Source of the DNA: Paracoccus ravus
GTDB lineage: Bacteria > Pseudomonadota > Alphaproteobacteria > Rhodobacterales > Rhodobacteraceae
Length of the DNA: 64,000 nt
Direction: 5' to 3'
NCBI RefSeq assembly: GCF_004522175.1
Contig: NZ_SDEB01000001.1
Span: 283,925 to 347,924, forward strand
Shown piece by piece: positions 9,204-19,462 of this stretch. Under the pieces are notes generated by a model. It saw only the letters and a program-made list of their open reading frames with translations. It made no database searches and was not told the DNA's origin. Both the position numbers and the translations under genes were made by a program. Positions within the stretch are counted from its first letter, which is position 1, and each line of letters starts with the position of its first letter.

Positions 9204-12200
9204 TGGCGCGCTTTTTCATTCACCGCCCGGTTTTTGCATGGGTGCTGGCCATCGTCACCATGCTCATCGGCGGCTGGTCGCTTCTGAGCCTGCCGGTGTC
9301 GCAATATCCCGACATTGCGCCCACCACCATTCGCATCACGGCGAATTATTCGGGCGCGACGGCGCGGGCCGTGCAGAATTCGGTCACGACCCCCATCGAG
9401 GATGCGCTGACCGGCCTTGACGGGCTGCTAGATACCGTCTCGACCTCGTCGCAGGGCCGCGCCTCCATCACCATGACCTTCGACGACAGCGCCGATCCGG
9501 TCGATGCGCTGAACGAAGTGCAATCCAAGGTCCGCTCGGTCGAAAGCCGCCTGCCCTCGCCGGTGCAGCGCGACGGCGTCTCGGTGTCGCGGTCAAGCTC
9601 GTCGATCCTGATGGTCGGCTCGCTCGTCTCGACCAAGGGCGAGCATTCCACCATCGAACTGGGCAACCTGCTGGAGCAGGTGGTCGAAGGCCCGGTCAAG
9701 CGGACCGAGGGCGTGGGCGGCGTCAACGTCTTTGGCTCGGGCTATGCCATGCGGATCTGGATGGACCCGCTGCGGCTGGCGCAGTTCCAACTGACGCCGA
9801 CCGATATCACCAGCGCGGTCTCGGAGCAGAACAGCACCGTTTCGGTGGGCGATCTGGGCAGCCAGCCCGTGGTCGCGGGCCAGCAATTCACCGCGACGAT
9901 CACCGCTCAAAGCCAGCTGACCTCGGTCGATGATTTCCGCAATATCCTGCTGAAAACCGGCTCGGACGGCGCGGCGGTGCGGCTTGGCGACGTGGCCGAG
10001 ATCGAGATCGGGCAGGTCAGCTACGGTCGGGATTCGCGCTATAACGGCATGAATGCCTCGGGGTTTGCGGTGAACCTCGCGACCGGGGCCAATGCAGTCG
10101 AGACAGCGAATGGCGTACGCGCCACGCTTGACGGATTGAAAAGCGCCCTGCCCGAAGGCGTGGAAATCCATATCGCCTATGACACCGCACCCTTTGTCGA
10201 GCTTTCCATCGAGAAGGTCTATCACACGCTTCTGGAGGCCATTGCGCTGGTCTTCCTGGTGATCCTGCTGTTCCTGCAAAACTGGCGCGCGACGCTGATC
10301 CCGATCGTGGCGATTCCGGTCGTGCTGCTGGGCACGTTCGGGATGCTCGCGGCGCTGGGATATTCCGTCAATACGCTGACCATGTTCGCGATGGTTCTGG
10401 CCATCGGCCTTCTGGTCGATGACGCCATCGTCGTCGTAGAAAATGTCGAGCGCGTGATGTCCGAAGAAGGCCTCGGCCCGGTCGAGGCGACCGAGAAAAG
10501 CATGGGCCAGATCAGCGGCGCGCTGGTCGGCATCGCGCTTGTCCTTTCGGCGGTGTTTCTGCCCATGGCCTTCATGGCGGGTTCGACCGGGGTGATCTAC
10601 CGGCAATTCTCGGTCACGATCATCACCGCGATGGTGCTGTCCTTGCTTGTCGCGCTGATCCTGACACCCGCGATGTGCGCCAGCATGCTGCGCCCCGGTC
10701 ACGGGGCGGCGCGCTTTGCTCCGGCGCGATGGTTCAACGCGGGTTTCGACCGGATCACGCAAGGCTATTCCGCCAGCGTCAGGCGCACGCTGCGACGCCC
10801 GTTCCTGATGATCCTCGTGCTGGGGGCGATCAGCTATGGAGCCTTTGACCTCTTCAACCGCATGACCACGACCTTCATCCCGACCGAGGACCAGGGCGTG
10901 CTGCAATCGCGTATCGCCCTGACCGAGGGCTCGACCGCGCAGCAGACCGCCGCCGTGGTGCATGAGATCGAGGATTACCTTTTGACCAAGGAAAAGGATG
11001 CGGTGGAATCCGTCTTTGTCGCGATGGGCTTCGGCTATTCCGGCACGGCGCAAAATCAGGCGATGATCTTTGTGAAGCTGCGCGACTTCGATATGCGGGG
11101 CGGCGGCAACCTTGCGGCATCCGCCGTGGCACAGCGCGCGAACGCACATTTCTCGGGGCATCGGGCGGGGCGGATCTTTTTCATGCAGCCACCGGCGATT
11201 CCTCGGCTCGGGAATTCCTCGGGATTCACCTTCTACCTGATGGACCAGTCGGGAGGCGGGATCGAAGCCCTGACAGGTGCCGCCGATCTGTTGGAACAGA
11301 ACGCAGCATCTGACCCGCGCGTCCAGAACACCGAAAGCGGCGGGGCCGAGGACGAAGCCGCCTTGCGCATCGATATCGACCAGCAAAAGGCCGAAAGCCT
11401 TGGCGTCTCGGTTCCGGCGGTGAATTCGATGCTGGCGACGATCTTTGCCGGCGATGAGGTGAACGACTTCGCCCTGGGTGCGCAGCTGCGCCCGGTGATC
11501 GTGCAGGCCCGCGCCGGAAACCGGATGCAGCCCGAGGATGTGAACAGCTGGTATGCCCGCAATTCGGATGGCGAGATGGTGCCCTTCAGCGCCTTCATGT
11601 CGATCCGCTGGGAACCGGTCGAGCCGCGCCTGTCCCGCATCGACGGCATCGACGCGATCGCGATCGAGGGCCAGCCCTCGCCGGGCGTCAGTTCGGGCAC
11701 CGCCATGGACGCGATGGAGGAACTGGTGGCCGATCTGCCCGGAGGATATGGGCTCGCATGGACAGATTTGTCCTATCAGGAGCGTCAGGCCGGGAATCAG
11801 GCGCCCTTCCTCTTTGCCCTGTCGGCGCTGGTCGTGTTTCTCTCGCTTGCCGCGCTTTACGAAAGCTGGTCGATTCCCTTCTCGGTCATGCTGGCGGTTC
11901 CGGTCGGCGTGCTCGGCGCGGTGGTCGCGGCGCTGGCTCTGGGACAGGCCAATGACGTCTACTTCAAGGTCGGGATCCTGACCACCATCGGGCTTGCAGC
12001 CAAGAACGCGATCCTGATCGTCGAATTCGCCCGTGAATTGCAGGATAGTGGCCGTAGCGCCGTGGATGCGGCGACCGAGGCCGCACGCCAGCGCCTTCGT
12101 CCGATCCTGATGACCTCGCTGGCCTTCATCCTTGGCGTGCTGCCGCTCGCGATTGCCCAGGGGGCGGGAGCGGGGGCGCAGAACTCGATCGGGATCGGCG

Positions 12201-12313
12201 TGATGGGCGGGATGCTTTCCGCGACCTTCCTTGGGATCTTCATGGTGCCCGCCTTCTACGTTACCGTGCGTGAGCTGACGGACCGGCGCCGCAACAAGGA
12301 GCAGCTTGCATGA
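9203..12313 (+). CDS. RND multidrug efflux transporter (HAE-1 / AcrB type)
   Basis: A 1036-residue inner-membrane proton antiporter of the AcrB/MexB family. It begins [16 protein letters not shown], the classic first transmembrane helix, followed by the first periplasmic porter domain (~30-330), TM2-6 with the [16 protein letters not shown] segment that carries the paired proton-relay aspartates, a second porter domain and TM8-12. Length is as expected. Efflux substrates cannot be predicted from sequence. It overlaps both neighbours (adaptor TGATG, selD ATGA), an unusually tight link to a selenium gene. Confidence 0.95.
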   Translation: MARFFIHRPVFAWVLAIVTMLIGGWSLLSLPVSQYPDIAPTTIRITANYSGATARAVQNSVTTPIEDALTGLDGLLDTVSTSSQGRASITMTFDDSADPVDALNEVQSKVRSVESRLPSPVQRDGVSVSRSSSSILMVGSLVSTKGEHSTIELGNLLEQVVEGPVKRTEGVGGVNVFGSGYAMRIWMDPLRLAQFQLTPTDITSAVSEQNSTVSVGDLGSQPVVAGQQFTATITAQSQLTSVDDFRNILLKTGSDGAAVRLGDVAEIEIGQVSYGRDSRYNGMNASGFAVNLATGANAVETANGVRATLDGLKSALPEGVEIHIAYDTAPFVELSIEKVYHTLLEAIALVFLVILLFLQNWRATLIPIVAIPVVLLGTFGMLAALGYSVNTLTMFAMVLAIGLLVDDAIVVVENVERVMSEEGLGPVEATEKSMGQISGALVGIALVLSAVFLPMAFMAGSTGVIYRQFSVTIITAMVLSLLVALILTPAMCASMLRPGHGAARFAPARWFNAGFDRITQGYSASVRRTLRRPFLMILVLGAISYGAFDLFNRMTTTFIPTEDQGVLQSRIALTEGSTAQQTAAVVHEIEDYLLTKEKDAVESVFVAMGFGYSGTAQNQAMIFVKLRDFDMRGGGNLAASAVAQRANAHFSGHRAGRIFFMQPPAIPRLGNSSGFTFYLMDQSGGGIEALTGAADLLEQNAASDPRVQNTESGGAEDEAALRIDIDQQKAESLGVSVPAVNSMLATIFAGDEVNDFALGAQLRPVIVQARAGNRMQPEDVNSWYARNSDGEMVPFSAFMSIRWEPVEPRLSRIDGIDAIAIEGQPSPGVSSGTAMDAMEELVADLPGGYGLAWTDLSYQERQAGNQAPFLFALSALVVFLSLAALYESWSIPFSVMLAVPVGVLGAVVAALALGQANDVYFKVGILTTIGLAAKNAILIVEFARELQDSGRSAVDAATEAARQRLRPILMTSLAFILGVLPLAIAQGAGAGAQNSIGIGVMGGMLSATFLGIFMVPAFYVTVRELTDRRRNKEQLA

Positions 12314-13353
12314 ACGAACATCCCAGACTGACCTCGCTTGCGCATGGCGGGGGATGCGGCTGCAAGCTTGCGCCCTCGGTCCTGCGCGAATTGCTGGCGA
12401 ACCAGCCTGTGGCGCAGGCCTTCCCGCAGCTTCTGGTCGGGACCGAAACTTCGGACGATGCGGCGGTCTGGCAAGTGGACGACAAGACCTGCGTGATCGC
12501 CACGACGGATTTCTTCATGCCGATGGTCGATGATCCGCACGATTTCGGGCGGATCGCGGCGACGAATGCGATTTCGGATATCTATGCCATGGGCGGTCGT
12601 CCCATCATGGCGTTGGCAATTCTGGGAATGCCGATCGACAAGCTTCCGCCCGAACAGATCCGCCAGATCCTGGAAGGCGGGCGCGAGATCTGCGCCGAAG
12701 CGGGCATCCCCGTCGCCGGCGGCCATTCGATCGACGCGCCCGAACCGATCTACGGGCTGGCGGTGATCGGCTTGTGCCACCCGTCCGAACTGCGCCGAAA
12801 TGCGGATGCGAAACCCGGCGACGCGTTGATCCTGACCAAGGGGCTGGGCGTCGGCATCTATTCCGCCGCGATCAAAAAGGGCGCGCTGGATGCGGCGGGT
12901 CTGGCCGAGATGGTCGCCAGCGCGACCACGCTGAACCGGATCGGCATGGAACTGGCGAAGCGGGCGGATGTCCATGCGATCACCGATGTCACCGGTTTCG
13001 GGATCCTGGGCCATGGGCTCGAAATCGCGCGGGGCGCCGGGCTGCGGTTGCGGATCGACCTTGCCCGCCTGCCTTTGCTGGGCCGGGCCGCGGAACTTGC
13101 GCAGGCCGGGTTTGCCACCGGCGCCTCGACCCGGAACTGGGCCGCTTACGGCGCCGAGGTCGAATTGCCGGCAGGGCTTGCAGATTGGCAGCGCGCGATC
13201 CTGACCGATCCCCAGACCTCGGGCGGCCTGCTGATCGCCTGCGCCCCCGAATCGGCCGAGGACATCCTGGCTCAAATCCGCGCCGCCGGACTTCCGCTGG
13301 CCGCGATCATGGGCCGGGCCGAGGCAGGGCCACCGGGCATCTCGGTCATGTGA
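12310..13353 (+). CDS. selD: Selenide, water dikinase (selenophosphate synthetase)
   Basis: Makes selenophosphate, the selenium donor for selenocysteine and for 2-selenouridine in tRNA, from selenide and ATP. The catalytic P-loop-like GGGCGCKL motif lies at residues ~14-21; the catalytic position is an ordinary cysteine (TGC), not selenocysteine. Further family blocks are the DDAAVW metal site and [14 protein letters not shown]. Length 347 is normal. The ATG overlaps the stop of the RND transporter (ATGA). No selA, selB, tRNA-Sec or mnmH is in the window. Confidence 0.95.
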   Translation: MNEHPRLTSLAHGGGCGCKLAPSVLRELLANQPVAQAFPQLLVGTETSDDAAVWQVDDKTCVIATTDFFMPMVDDPHDFGRIAATNAISDIYAMGGRPIMALAILGMPIDKLPPEQIRQILEGGREICAEAGIPVAGGHSIDAPEPIYGLAVIGLCHPSELRRNADAKPGDALILTKGLGVGIYSAAIKKGALDAAGLAEMVASATTLNRIGMELAKRADVHAITDVTGFGILGHGLEIARGAGLRLRIDLARLPLLGRAAELAQAGFATGASTRNWAAYGAEVELPAGLADWQRAILTDPQTSGGLLIACAPESAEDILAQIRAAGLPLAAIMGRAEAGPPGISVM

Positions 13354-13404
13354 CGGAACCTGTGGGGCAGCATCACGTTTCCTGCTGATGATGGAGGAAC
13401 GCGC

Positions 13405-13773
13405 ATGACCCGCCCCAGCCCGACTTGCCCGAGCCTGACCTGCCTCGCTCTTTCCGCCTTTGCGGTCCTTGCCAGCGCCGTCCCGCCGATGGCCCAGACA
13501 GCGCCTGCACAGGTTCAGGCGGAAAATCCCGTCCCCACCACCGGGGAATGCCCGCCCCCGGCCGGCATGGCCGAGCCCGCGACCCCCGAGTCCGCCAGTG
13601 CCGACGGGACCGCCCCCGCAAATTCCGGCTCGACCGGCTGGAGCGGCGGAACGGGCGGGTCGCTCATCGGAACCAATCCGCAAGGGGCGACGCGCCACAC
13701 CAAGACCTGGCACGCGCCGACCGCCCGAGGGCTGGACCTGACCGGCCGGCCGGAACCCGCGCCCGCCTGCTGA
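13405..13773 (+). CDS. Small secreted Pro/Gly-rich protein of unknown function
   Basis: A 122-residue protein with a signal peptide (hydrophobic residues ~9-28, likely cut after PMA) and a low-complexity Pro/Ala-rich middle. The C-terminal third is more distinctive: a Gly/Ser/Thr stretch (GSTGWSGGTGGSLIGTNP) followed by TWHAPTARGLDL and a final cysteine. A good GGAGGA ribosome site precedes the ATG. I believe similar small exported proteins occur in other Rhodobacteraceae, but I know no function. It follows selD by 51 bp and may share its transcript. Confidence 0.7.
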   Translation: MTRPSPTCPSLTCLALSAFAVLASAVPPMAQTAPAQVQAENPVPTTGECPPPAGMAEPATPESASADGTAPANSGSTGWSGGTGGSLIGTNPQGATRHTKTWHAPTARGLDLTGRPEPAPAC

Positions 13774-13780
13774 GCAGGGC

Positions 13781-14218
13781 TCATGGTTGAGCGATCACGC
13801 CCTTTTTCAGGATGACATTGCTGTAAAGACGCGTGTCCATCGTCTGCAGGATGGCGAAACTGCCGCGCGCAAAGTCGTAAAAGCCGAACCGATCCACAGA
13901 TTGCAGCGACGAGCCCGCCTTTTCGATGATCGGAATGATTTCCTGAATGGGTTCCGGGATCGTATCGGGATCCCCCACTACCTGCATCGACGTGGCCGCG
14001 GCCGAAACGAATGTGTCCAAAGGTAGCAATGACGTCACCAATCCGACGGTTCCCTGCAAGCGGGTCCCGATCGTCAGCACGCGGTCATAGGCAAGCCCAC
14101 GGGCAATCGCGGCGGCCGGGAAGTTCCGGTCAACGATCGCCAGATCGTCGCCATGACCCATCTGGGCAAGCACATAGAGCAGTTCCGGCGAAATGTTGGG
14201 ATTGATTCCCTTGAGCAT
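13781..14218 (-). CDS. RbsD/FucU-family sugar mutarotase
   Basis: A 145-residue protein starting MLKGINPNISPELLYVLAQMGHGDDLAIVDRNFPA in family style; the LxxMGHGD histidine-aspartate motif is the active site of RbsD/FucU mutarotases, which interconvert sugar anomers (FucU: L-fucose; RbsD: ribose pyranose). The C-terminal YDFARGSFAILQTMDTRLYSNVI region is more FucU-like. No fucose or ribose genes are next to it; its nearest co-directional neighbour upstream is an aldo/keto reductase. It is convergent with the small secreted protein, eight bases apart. Confidence 0.85.
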   Translation of the reverse strand: MLKGINPNISPELLYVLAQMGHGDDLAIVDRNFPAAAIARGLAYDRVLTIGTRLQGTVGLVTSLLPLDTFVSAAATSMQVVGDPDTIPEPIQEIIPIIEKAGSSLQSVDRFGFYDFARGSFAILQTMDTRLYSNVILKKGVIAQP

Positions 14219-14302
14219 CGGCTTTCCTCGAAAACGAACCCGGAATTATCGGGTCTATTTCCAAAAAAGCGCTGCCAACGCAAAGGTCAAGTCCCATCGG
14301 GG

Positions 14303-15136
14303 TCATATCATCTCGAGCGGCTCGGCCTGGCGCGGCGGAGGAAACAACTCTTCGAGTTCGGCCACGACCTCGCGGGTCAGCCCCAGTTCGACGGCGCGCA
14401 GATTCGTGCCGACATGGGCGGGCGAGGCCGCCTTGGGAATCCCGATCATGGCGGGACGGTTCAGGACCCAGGCCAGCGCCAGTTGCGCCGCGGTCAGCCC
14501 CAGCTTGGCACCGATCGCCGACAGGCGGGGGTCGCGCGCCAATCGACCTTGCCCGATGGGGCTATAGGCCATCGCGGGGATCGAGCGCGCGGCGAGCCAG
14601 GGCAGCAGATCCCATTCCGGGCCGCGGCGCTCCAGATTGTAGAGGATCTGGTTCGTGGCGCAGCGCCACCCTCCCGCCGCCAGAAGATCTTCCATATCGG
14701 CCACGGCGAAATTGCTGACGCCCCAATGACGGATATGGCCCTCGTCGCGCAGCCGCTCCATTGCGGCGACGGTCTCCGCCAATGGGATGTCACCGCGCCA
14801 ATGCAACAGGTAAAGGTCGATGCGGTCGGTCCCGAGCCGTCGGAGACTGGCGGCACAGGCCCGCGGCAGATCGCGGGCCGAGGCATTCCAGGGATAGGCC
14901 TTGCTGACCAGAAAGACCGAATCGCGGCAACCTGCGATGGCTTCGCCCACAAGTTCCTCTGCCGCGCCCTCGCCATACATCTCGGCAGTGTCGATCAGGG
15001 TCATGCCCAGATCAATTCCGCGCCGCAATGCGGCGAGTTCGTCGTCCCGGTCGCGTCGCCCCTCGGCCATCATCCAGGTGCCCTGACCCAGCGTGGGAAC
15101 CGACTCGCCGTCGGGAAGGTTGGTGCGGGGGATCAT
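14303..15136 (-). CDS. Aldo/keto reductase
   Basis: A 277-residue NADPH-dependent oxidoreductase with a TIM-barrel fold. The catalytic tetrad is visible: Asp and Tyr in TLIDTAEMYGEG, Lys in VFLVSKAYPW, His in LYLLHWRG; the C-terminal IGIPKAAS motif binds the cofactor phosphate. The frame is open further upstream, but the ATG at 15136 gives the canonical start (RTNLPDGESVPTLGQG) and has GGAG upstream. The substrate cannot be told. It is divergent from the zinc peptidase at 15209 and is followed on the same strand by the RbsD/FucU gene. Confidence 0.9.
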   Translation of the reverse strand: MIPRTNLPDGESVPTLGQGTWMMAEGRRDRDDELAALRRGIDLGMTLIDTAEMYGEGAAEELVGEAIAGCRDSVFLVSKAYPWNASARDLPRACAASLRRLGTDRIDLYLLHWRGDIPLAETVAAMERLRDEGHIRHWGVSNFAVADMEDLLAAGGWRCATNQILYNLERRGPEWDLLPWLAARSIPAMAYSPIGQGRLARDPRLSAIGAKLGLTAAQLALAWVLNRPAMIGIPKAASPAHVGTNLRAVELGLTREVVAELEELFPPPRQAEPLEMI

Positions 15137-15208
15137 GGCGGGGCTCCGGTCTCGCTGAATCCCTGAATGATGCATGCAATTCTCGAAGCTTTCAAAGAGA
15201 CGGTGACG

Positions 15209-16195
15209 ATGCAGCGCCTCGAATGCCCAGCTTGCAGACAGCGTGTCTATTTTCATAACACGACATGCGCCTGCGGGATGGCGCTGCAATTCGATCCGCA
15301 GCAGGGAAAATTCGTCAATGACGCGCCGCCCTGCCCGAACCTTGCGCCCTTGGGCTGCAACTGGCGCGCCGGGCCCGAGGGCGGATTGTGCCGCTCTTGC
15401 GCCATGACGCTCACCATTCCGGATCTTGCGGTCGAGGGGAACCTTGCCCTTCTGTCCCAAAGCGAGGCGGCCAAGCGCTGGGTGCTGGCCAATCTGGCCC
15501 GCTGGGGCTGGTTCACCGATAGCGATACCGGGCCCTGGCCGGTCTTTCACATGTTGTCGGAACATGCCCGCCACCAGGAGGTCGATGTCACGATGGGCCA
15601 TGCCTCGGGCATCATCACAATCAATGTGGTCGAGGCGGATGACGCCGTGCGAATCGAACGCCAGCAGGAATTCGACGAGCTACATCGCTCGATGATCGGC
15701 CATATGCGCCACGAGATCGCGCATTTCCTGTTCGAGCGCCTCTCGGTGCTGCCGTGCTTTCTAGAGGCGTTCCGGGCCATGTTCGGCGATGAGCGGGCCG
15801 ATTACGCACAGGCGCTGGCCGCACATTACGCCGCGCCGAAGGACAAGGGGACGAGCCATATCAGCAATTACGCGACCATGCATCCGCACGAGGACTGGGC
15901 CGAGAGCGCCGCGCATATCCTGCATCTGGTGGACCTGACCGACAGCCTGATGGCATCCGGACTGAATGGCCCGCAGATTCCTCCGCCCGGATATGACGCC
16001 TATGCCGATATCGACGCAGCGCATCTGCTGACCGTGGCCACCGCCGTCTCGATCGCGGTGAACGAGATCAACCGGGCGCTCGACAATCCCGATGTCTATC
16101 CTTTCGTGCTGACCGAAACCACGCGGGCGAAACTGGGTTTTGCACATCGCTGGCTGTCGCAAGGCGCAGCTGGGGCCAGCGCGCCCCCCGCTTGA
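15209..16195 (+). CDS. Putative zinc-binding metallopeptidase with N-terminal zinc ribbon
   Basis: A 328-residue cytoplasmic-looking protein without signal peptide. The N-terminus carries Cys pairs typical of a zinc ribbon (CPAC...CACG, then CNW...CRSC, within residues ~5-65). The centre holds the gluzincin motif HEIAHF (about residue 171), followed by a family-typical HEDWAESAAHILH segment whose glutamate/histidines could complete the site. This fits the DUF2248/putative zinc-binding peptidase family of proteobacteria. The ATG at 15209 is preferred over 15167 because it places the first CxxC at the usual distance. Substrate unknown. Confidence 0.8.
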   Translation: MQRLECPACRQRVYFHNTTCACGMALQFDPQQGKFVNDAPPCPNLAPLGCNWRAGPEGGLCRSCAMTLTIPDLAVEGNLALLSQSEAAKRWVLANLARWGWFTDSDTGPWPVFHMLSEHARHQEVDVTMGHASGIITINVVEADDAVRIERQQEFDELHRSMIGHMRHEIAHFLFERLSVLPCFLEAFRAMFGDERADYAQALAAHYAAPKDKGTSHISNYATMHPHEDWAESAAHILHLVDLTDSLMASGLNGPQIPPPGYDAYADIDAAHLLTVATAVSIAVNEINRALDNPDVYPFVLTETTRAKLGFAHRWLSQGAAGASAPPA

Positions 16196-16240
16196 CCCCG
16201 CGCCACCGGCGGCCCAGCATTGCCGGAAAAAGGAGTGGCG

Positions 16241-16657
16241 ATGGACGACGGCGCGCAGACGGACCTGGCCTATGACCAGCCGGAATACTCAAGATTTCTG
16301 GGAATGCGGATCCTGACGGCGGGGCCCGACGAGGTGACGGGCGAGATGCCCGCGACCCGCAACCTTTCGAATCGCAATGGCGTTCTGCATGGCGGCGCGA
16401 TCATGGGTTTTGCCGACAATCTGGGCGGCACGGCAGCCACCATCAACCTTGGCGCAGGGCAGGCCACGACGACCCTGGAAAGCAAGACGAATTTCCTGCG
16501 CCCGATCCGCATCAGGGATGTCGCGCATGGCCGCTGCGTGCCCTTGCACAAGGGCAGGACCACGATGATCTGGCAGACCACCATCACCCGACAGGATGGC
16601 AAGGTGGCGGCGATCGTGACCCAGACGCAGATGATCCTGCAATGGCAGGACAGCTGA
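16241..16657 (+). CDS. PaaI-family hotdog thioesterase
   Basis: A 138-residue single hotdog-fold protein. The [14 protein letters not shown] segment holds the HGG motif of the PaaI/YdiI-like acyl-CoA thioesterases, with the helix that carries the catalytic acid next to it. The ATG at 16241 follows AAGGAG at ideal spacing. The acyl-CoA substrate is unknown. It lies between a metallopeptidase (45 bp upstream) and a methyltransferase (100 bp downstream) with no evident functional link. Confidence 0.88.
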   Translation: MDDGAQTDLAYDQPEYSRFLGMRILTAGPDEVTGEMPATRNLSNRNGVLHGGAIMGFADNLGGTAATINLGAGQATTTLESKTNFLRPIRIRDVAHGRCVPLHKGRTTMIWQTTITRQDGKVAAIVTQTQMILQWQDS

Positions 16658-16757
16658 ACCAGCCGGTCGTCCGCATCGCTCGCTGACGCCTGCCGTTGCC
16701 CAGACGGATGTTTCATGGCAAGAGACGCCAAAGCCAACCGAAAGCAGGTTTCCGAAA

Positions 16758-17411
16758 ATGACCGATTTCGCGCAGCGCCGCACCATGATGGTCGACACGC
16801 AGGTCCGCCCGAACGACGTGACCAGCTATCCTGTCATCGAGGCGATGCTTCACGTTCCCCGCGAACAGTTCGTTCCCGAATTGCGCCGTGAAACCGCCTA
16901 TGCCGGCGACAGTATCGTCCTGGCCCCCGGGCGCGTCCTGCTCGAGCCGCGCAGCTTGGGCAAGATGCTGGAGGTCTTGAACCTGCAATCCGGCGATCTC
17001 GTGCTCAATATCGCCAGCGGTTACGGTTACACCGCCGCAGTGATGGCCCGCATCGCCGAGGCCGTTGTCGCGGTGGAAGCCGACCCCGAGATGGCCGCCG
17101 AGGCGCAAAGCCGCCTTGCCGAGCAGGAGATATTCAACGTGGTCGTGACCCAGGGCGAACTGGCTGACGGCTTTGCCAGTCAGGCCCCCTATGATGCGAT
17201 GCTGATCGAGGGCGCGATCGAACTGATGCCCGAATCCCTCGCTTCGCAGCTTCGCGACGGCGGGCGTGTCGTTGCGTTGTTTCAGGAGGGCAATCTTGGT
17301 ATCGTCCGAATTGGACACAAGGTCGATGGCCGGATCAATTGGCGCTTTGCATTCAATGCCGGCGCGCCGGTGCTTCCGGGCTTTGCCAAGACGGGCGGCT
17401 TCGCCCTATAG
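16758..17411 (+). CDS. PIMT-like methyltransferase paired with TolC (divergent, possibly not a true isoaspartyl methyltransferase)
   Basis: A 217-residue Rossmann SAM-dependent methyltransferase related to protein-L-isoaspartate methyltransferase. The SAM region ([14 protein letters not shown]) and acidic motif (VVAVEAD) are present. The segment that in canonical Pcm contains the catalytic serine (TISQP, intact in the second copy at 20694-21344) reads [10 protein letters not shown] here, so the classical reaction is doubtful. In Rhodobacteraceae this gene type is usually followed by tolC, as here after 23 bp, which suggests a conserved but undefined role. Confidence 0.85.
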   Translation: MTDFAQRRTMMVDTQVRPNDVTSYPVIEAMLHVPREQFVPELRRETAYAGDSIVLAPGRVLLEPRSLGKMLEVLNLQSGDLVLNIASGYGYTAAVMARIAEAVVAVEADPEMAAEAQSRLAEQEIFNVVVTQGELADGFASQAPYDAMLIEGAIELMPESLASQLRDGGRVVALFQEGNLGIVRIGHKVDGRINWRFAFNAGAPVLPGFAKTGGFAL

Positions 17412-17434
17412 AAGAAAAGAAAAGGGACCAGGGC

Positions 17435-18832
17435 ATGTTTCGCAAAACCATGAGCAGATTGCGCAATCCATTGCTTGCGATGCTTCTGGCGGGCGGAACC
17501 GCCCTTCCCCTGCAGGCCGAAACCTTGGCGGATACCATGGTCGCGGCCTATCGTCATTCGGCCCTGCTTGAACAGAACCGGGCCGTGCTGCGCGCCGCCG
17601 ACGAGGATGCCGCAGCCGCCCTTGCCGAGTTGCGCCCGGTCCTGCAATGGGTGGCGGAATATTCCTATCAGAATATCGAGGGTTTCGACGCGAATTCGTC
17701 ATCCTTGTCGCTTCAGGCGCAGATGACGCTTTACGATTGGGGCCGCACCGCCATCGCGATCGACATCGCCAAGGAAAGCGTTCTGGCCACCCGTGCCGCT
17801 CTGGTCGGGATCGAGCAGGACGTCCTGCTGGGCGCGGTTCAGTCCTATCTGGATGTCCGCAGCGCCTCGGAGCAGGTCGAACTTCAGGCCAATTCGGTCC
17901 GTGTTCTGGGCGAGGAACAGCAGGCCGCGACCGACCGTTTCGACGTCGGCGAAATCACCCAGACCGATGTCGCGCAGGCAGATGCGGCGCTGGCCGAGGC
18001 ACGGGCCGATCTGGCGACCGCCGAAGGCGATCTGCGGGTCGCACGCGAGGCGTTCCGCAATGCGACGGGCCGCTTTCCCGACAATCTTGCCCCGCCCCCG
18101 CCGACACCGAAACTGCCGGCCTCGCTGGCCGCCGCGCGCGATATCGGACAGCGGACCCATCCTCTGATCCAGCAGGCCAAGCGCGAGGCCGCAGCCTCGG
18201 AACTGCGCGTCGCGGCCGCCGCGGCCGAGCGGAACCCGGAACTAACGGGTTCTGCCGGGCTGTCGACGCAACGCAGCAAATCGATCAGCAGCGGCGGTGT
18301 CTCGAACAGCACCGATATCGGATCGATCTCTCTGAACATGAGCCAGACGATCTATTCCGGCGGGCGGCTGCCCGCCGCTCATCGCAAGGCGATGGCGCAG
18401 CGCGACTCGGCGCGCTCGTCGCTTTTGAATACCGCGCGCCAGGTCGATCAGGCGGTCGGCACGGCATGGGCCGGTATCGATGTGGCCCGGGCCCAGATCC
18501 GCGCCATCGACGAACAGATCGTCGCCGCGCGCCAGGCCTATTCCGGTGTCCGCGAAGAGGCGACTTTGGGCGCGCGCACCACCCTTGACGTGCTGGACGC
18601 CGAGCAGGTCCTGCTCGAGGCGATGGCGGACAAGATCACCGCCGAAGCCAATATGCAATTAGCACATTATCAACTCTTGTCGGCTATGGGTTTGTTGACG
18701 GTAGAAAACCTGAAACTGGGCATTCCGACATATGATCCATCAGCATATTACAACGCAGTGCGTGACGCGCCCTTCACCAGCCGGCAAGGGCAGAGCCTGG
18801 ATCGCGTCCTGCGCGCGATTGGCAAGCAGTAA
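17435..18832 (+). CDS. tolC: TolC-type outer-membrane efflux protein
   Basis: A 465-residue outer-membrane channel for type I secretion and RND pumps. It has a signal peptide (residues ~1-30, ending LQA) and two repeats of the outer-membrane efflux family, with long alanine/glutamate-rich helices and the typical VRREATLGARTTLDVL-like segment near residue ~380. The ATG at 17435 (after AAAGGGACCAGGGC) gives the signal peptide. It is the only outer-membrane channel in the window, so it may serve the RND pump at 8010-12313, which has none of its own. Confidence 0.93.
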   Translation: MFRKTMSRLRNPLLAMLLAGGTALPLQAETLADTMVAAYRHSALLEQNRAVLRAADEDAAAALAELRPVLQWVAEYSYQNIEGFDANSSSLSLQAQMTLYDWGRTAIAIDIAKESVLATRAALVGIEQDVLLGAVQSYLDVRSASEQVELQANSVRVLGEEQQAATDRFDVGEITQTDVAQADAALAEARADLATAEGDLRVAREAFRNATGRFPDNLAPPPPTPKLPASLAAARDIGQRTHPLIQQAKREAAASELRVAAAAAERNPELTGSAGLSTQRSKSISSGGVSNSTDIGSISLNMSQTIYSGGRLPAAHRKAMAQRDSARSSLLNTARQVDQAVGTAWAGIDVARAQIRAIDEQIVAARQAYSGVREEATLGARTTLDVLDAEQVLLEAMADKITAEANMQLAHYQLLSAMGLLTVENLKLGIPTYDPSAYYNAVRDAPFTSRQGQSLDRVLRAIGKQ

Positions 18833-18864
18833 GCCCGCTCCCCTCCGGTTCGCGGGGGCATGTC

Positions 18865-19410
18865 ATGCAGCCTGATCTCGTCGCCCGCTTCGGCCTGTCG
18901 GATGGGTCGGGCAATGTCGGGGACGTCCTTGCCTCGATCCGCCGCCTGATCGCCCAGGATCAGATCGAGGCCCCACCCGGTCCGACCGATCCGGCGGAAC
19001 ATGCCGCGCAGGCGGCGCTTTTGCTCGCGCCGGGGGACCTGGTCCCCGCGCAGAGCGCGCCTTTGTCCTTCGCCGAGGCGGTTTTCGATGAGCCGGCCCT
19101 GAGCCCGGATGAAGAGGCTGAGTTTGCCGAGGCAGAGGCGGCCTTGGCGCGGATGCTGGCACCGCAACGCGCCGCCGACCCGGTATCAGAGCCGGAATTC
19201 GACGATATGCCCCTCGTCTCGCCGGGATTCGAGGCCGTGAACCTCTTCGCGCCACCGGTGTCGAATGCGCCGCCGCTGCGCGATCTGCTGCGTGACATCC
19301 TGCGCGAAGAACTGCGGGGCGATCTGGGCATGCAGGCCAGCGCCCAGATCAGGGGAATGATCCGGGGCGAGATCGAATCGGTCATTCGCGACATGTGCAG
19401 GTCGGGTTGA
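18865..19410 (+). CDS. DUF2497 / PopZ-like acidic protein
   Basis: A 181-residue, very acidic, Ala/Pro-rich protein. Two conserved ends flank a disordered acidic middle: near the N-terminus VGDVLASIRRLIAQD, like the first helix of the PopZ/DUF2497 family, and at the C-terminus an amphipathic helix pair (LRDLLRDILREELRG and ASAQIRGMIRGEIESVIRD). PopZ is a polar organising protein in alphaproteobacteria; that role here is inference from domain layout. It follows tolC by 32 bp and is convergent with the LysM-peptidase gene. Confidence 0.6.
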   Translation: MQPDLVARFGLSDGSGNVGDVLASIRRLIAQDQIEAPPGPTDPAEHAAQAALLLAPGDLVPAQSAPLSFAEAVFDEPALSPDEEAEFAEAEAALARMLAPQRAADPVSEPEFDDMPLVSPGFEAVNLFAPPVSNAPPLRDLLRDILREELRGDLGMQASAQIRGMIRGEIESVIRDMCRSG

Positions 19411-19462
19411 CCCCTGACCGGAGCGCTGCGATCTCTTCCGCCCGGTTCGCCGGGGCGGGGCG

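Noticed and set aside
9593..11386. A 597-codon minus-strand frame opposite the RND transporter
   Set aside because: His/Arg/Asp-rich shadow of a strongly biased gene; no motif or start signal.
12310..12400. Possible selenocysteine codon in SelD
   Set aside because: Both cysteines of GGGCGCKL are TGC; there is no in-frame TGA.
14238..14254. Possible terminator ACCCG-N7-CGGGT followed by TCGTTTT on the minus strand, between the aldo/keto reductase and RbsD/FucU genes
   Set aside because: Only a 5-bp stem and a broken T-run; too weak to call.
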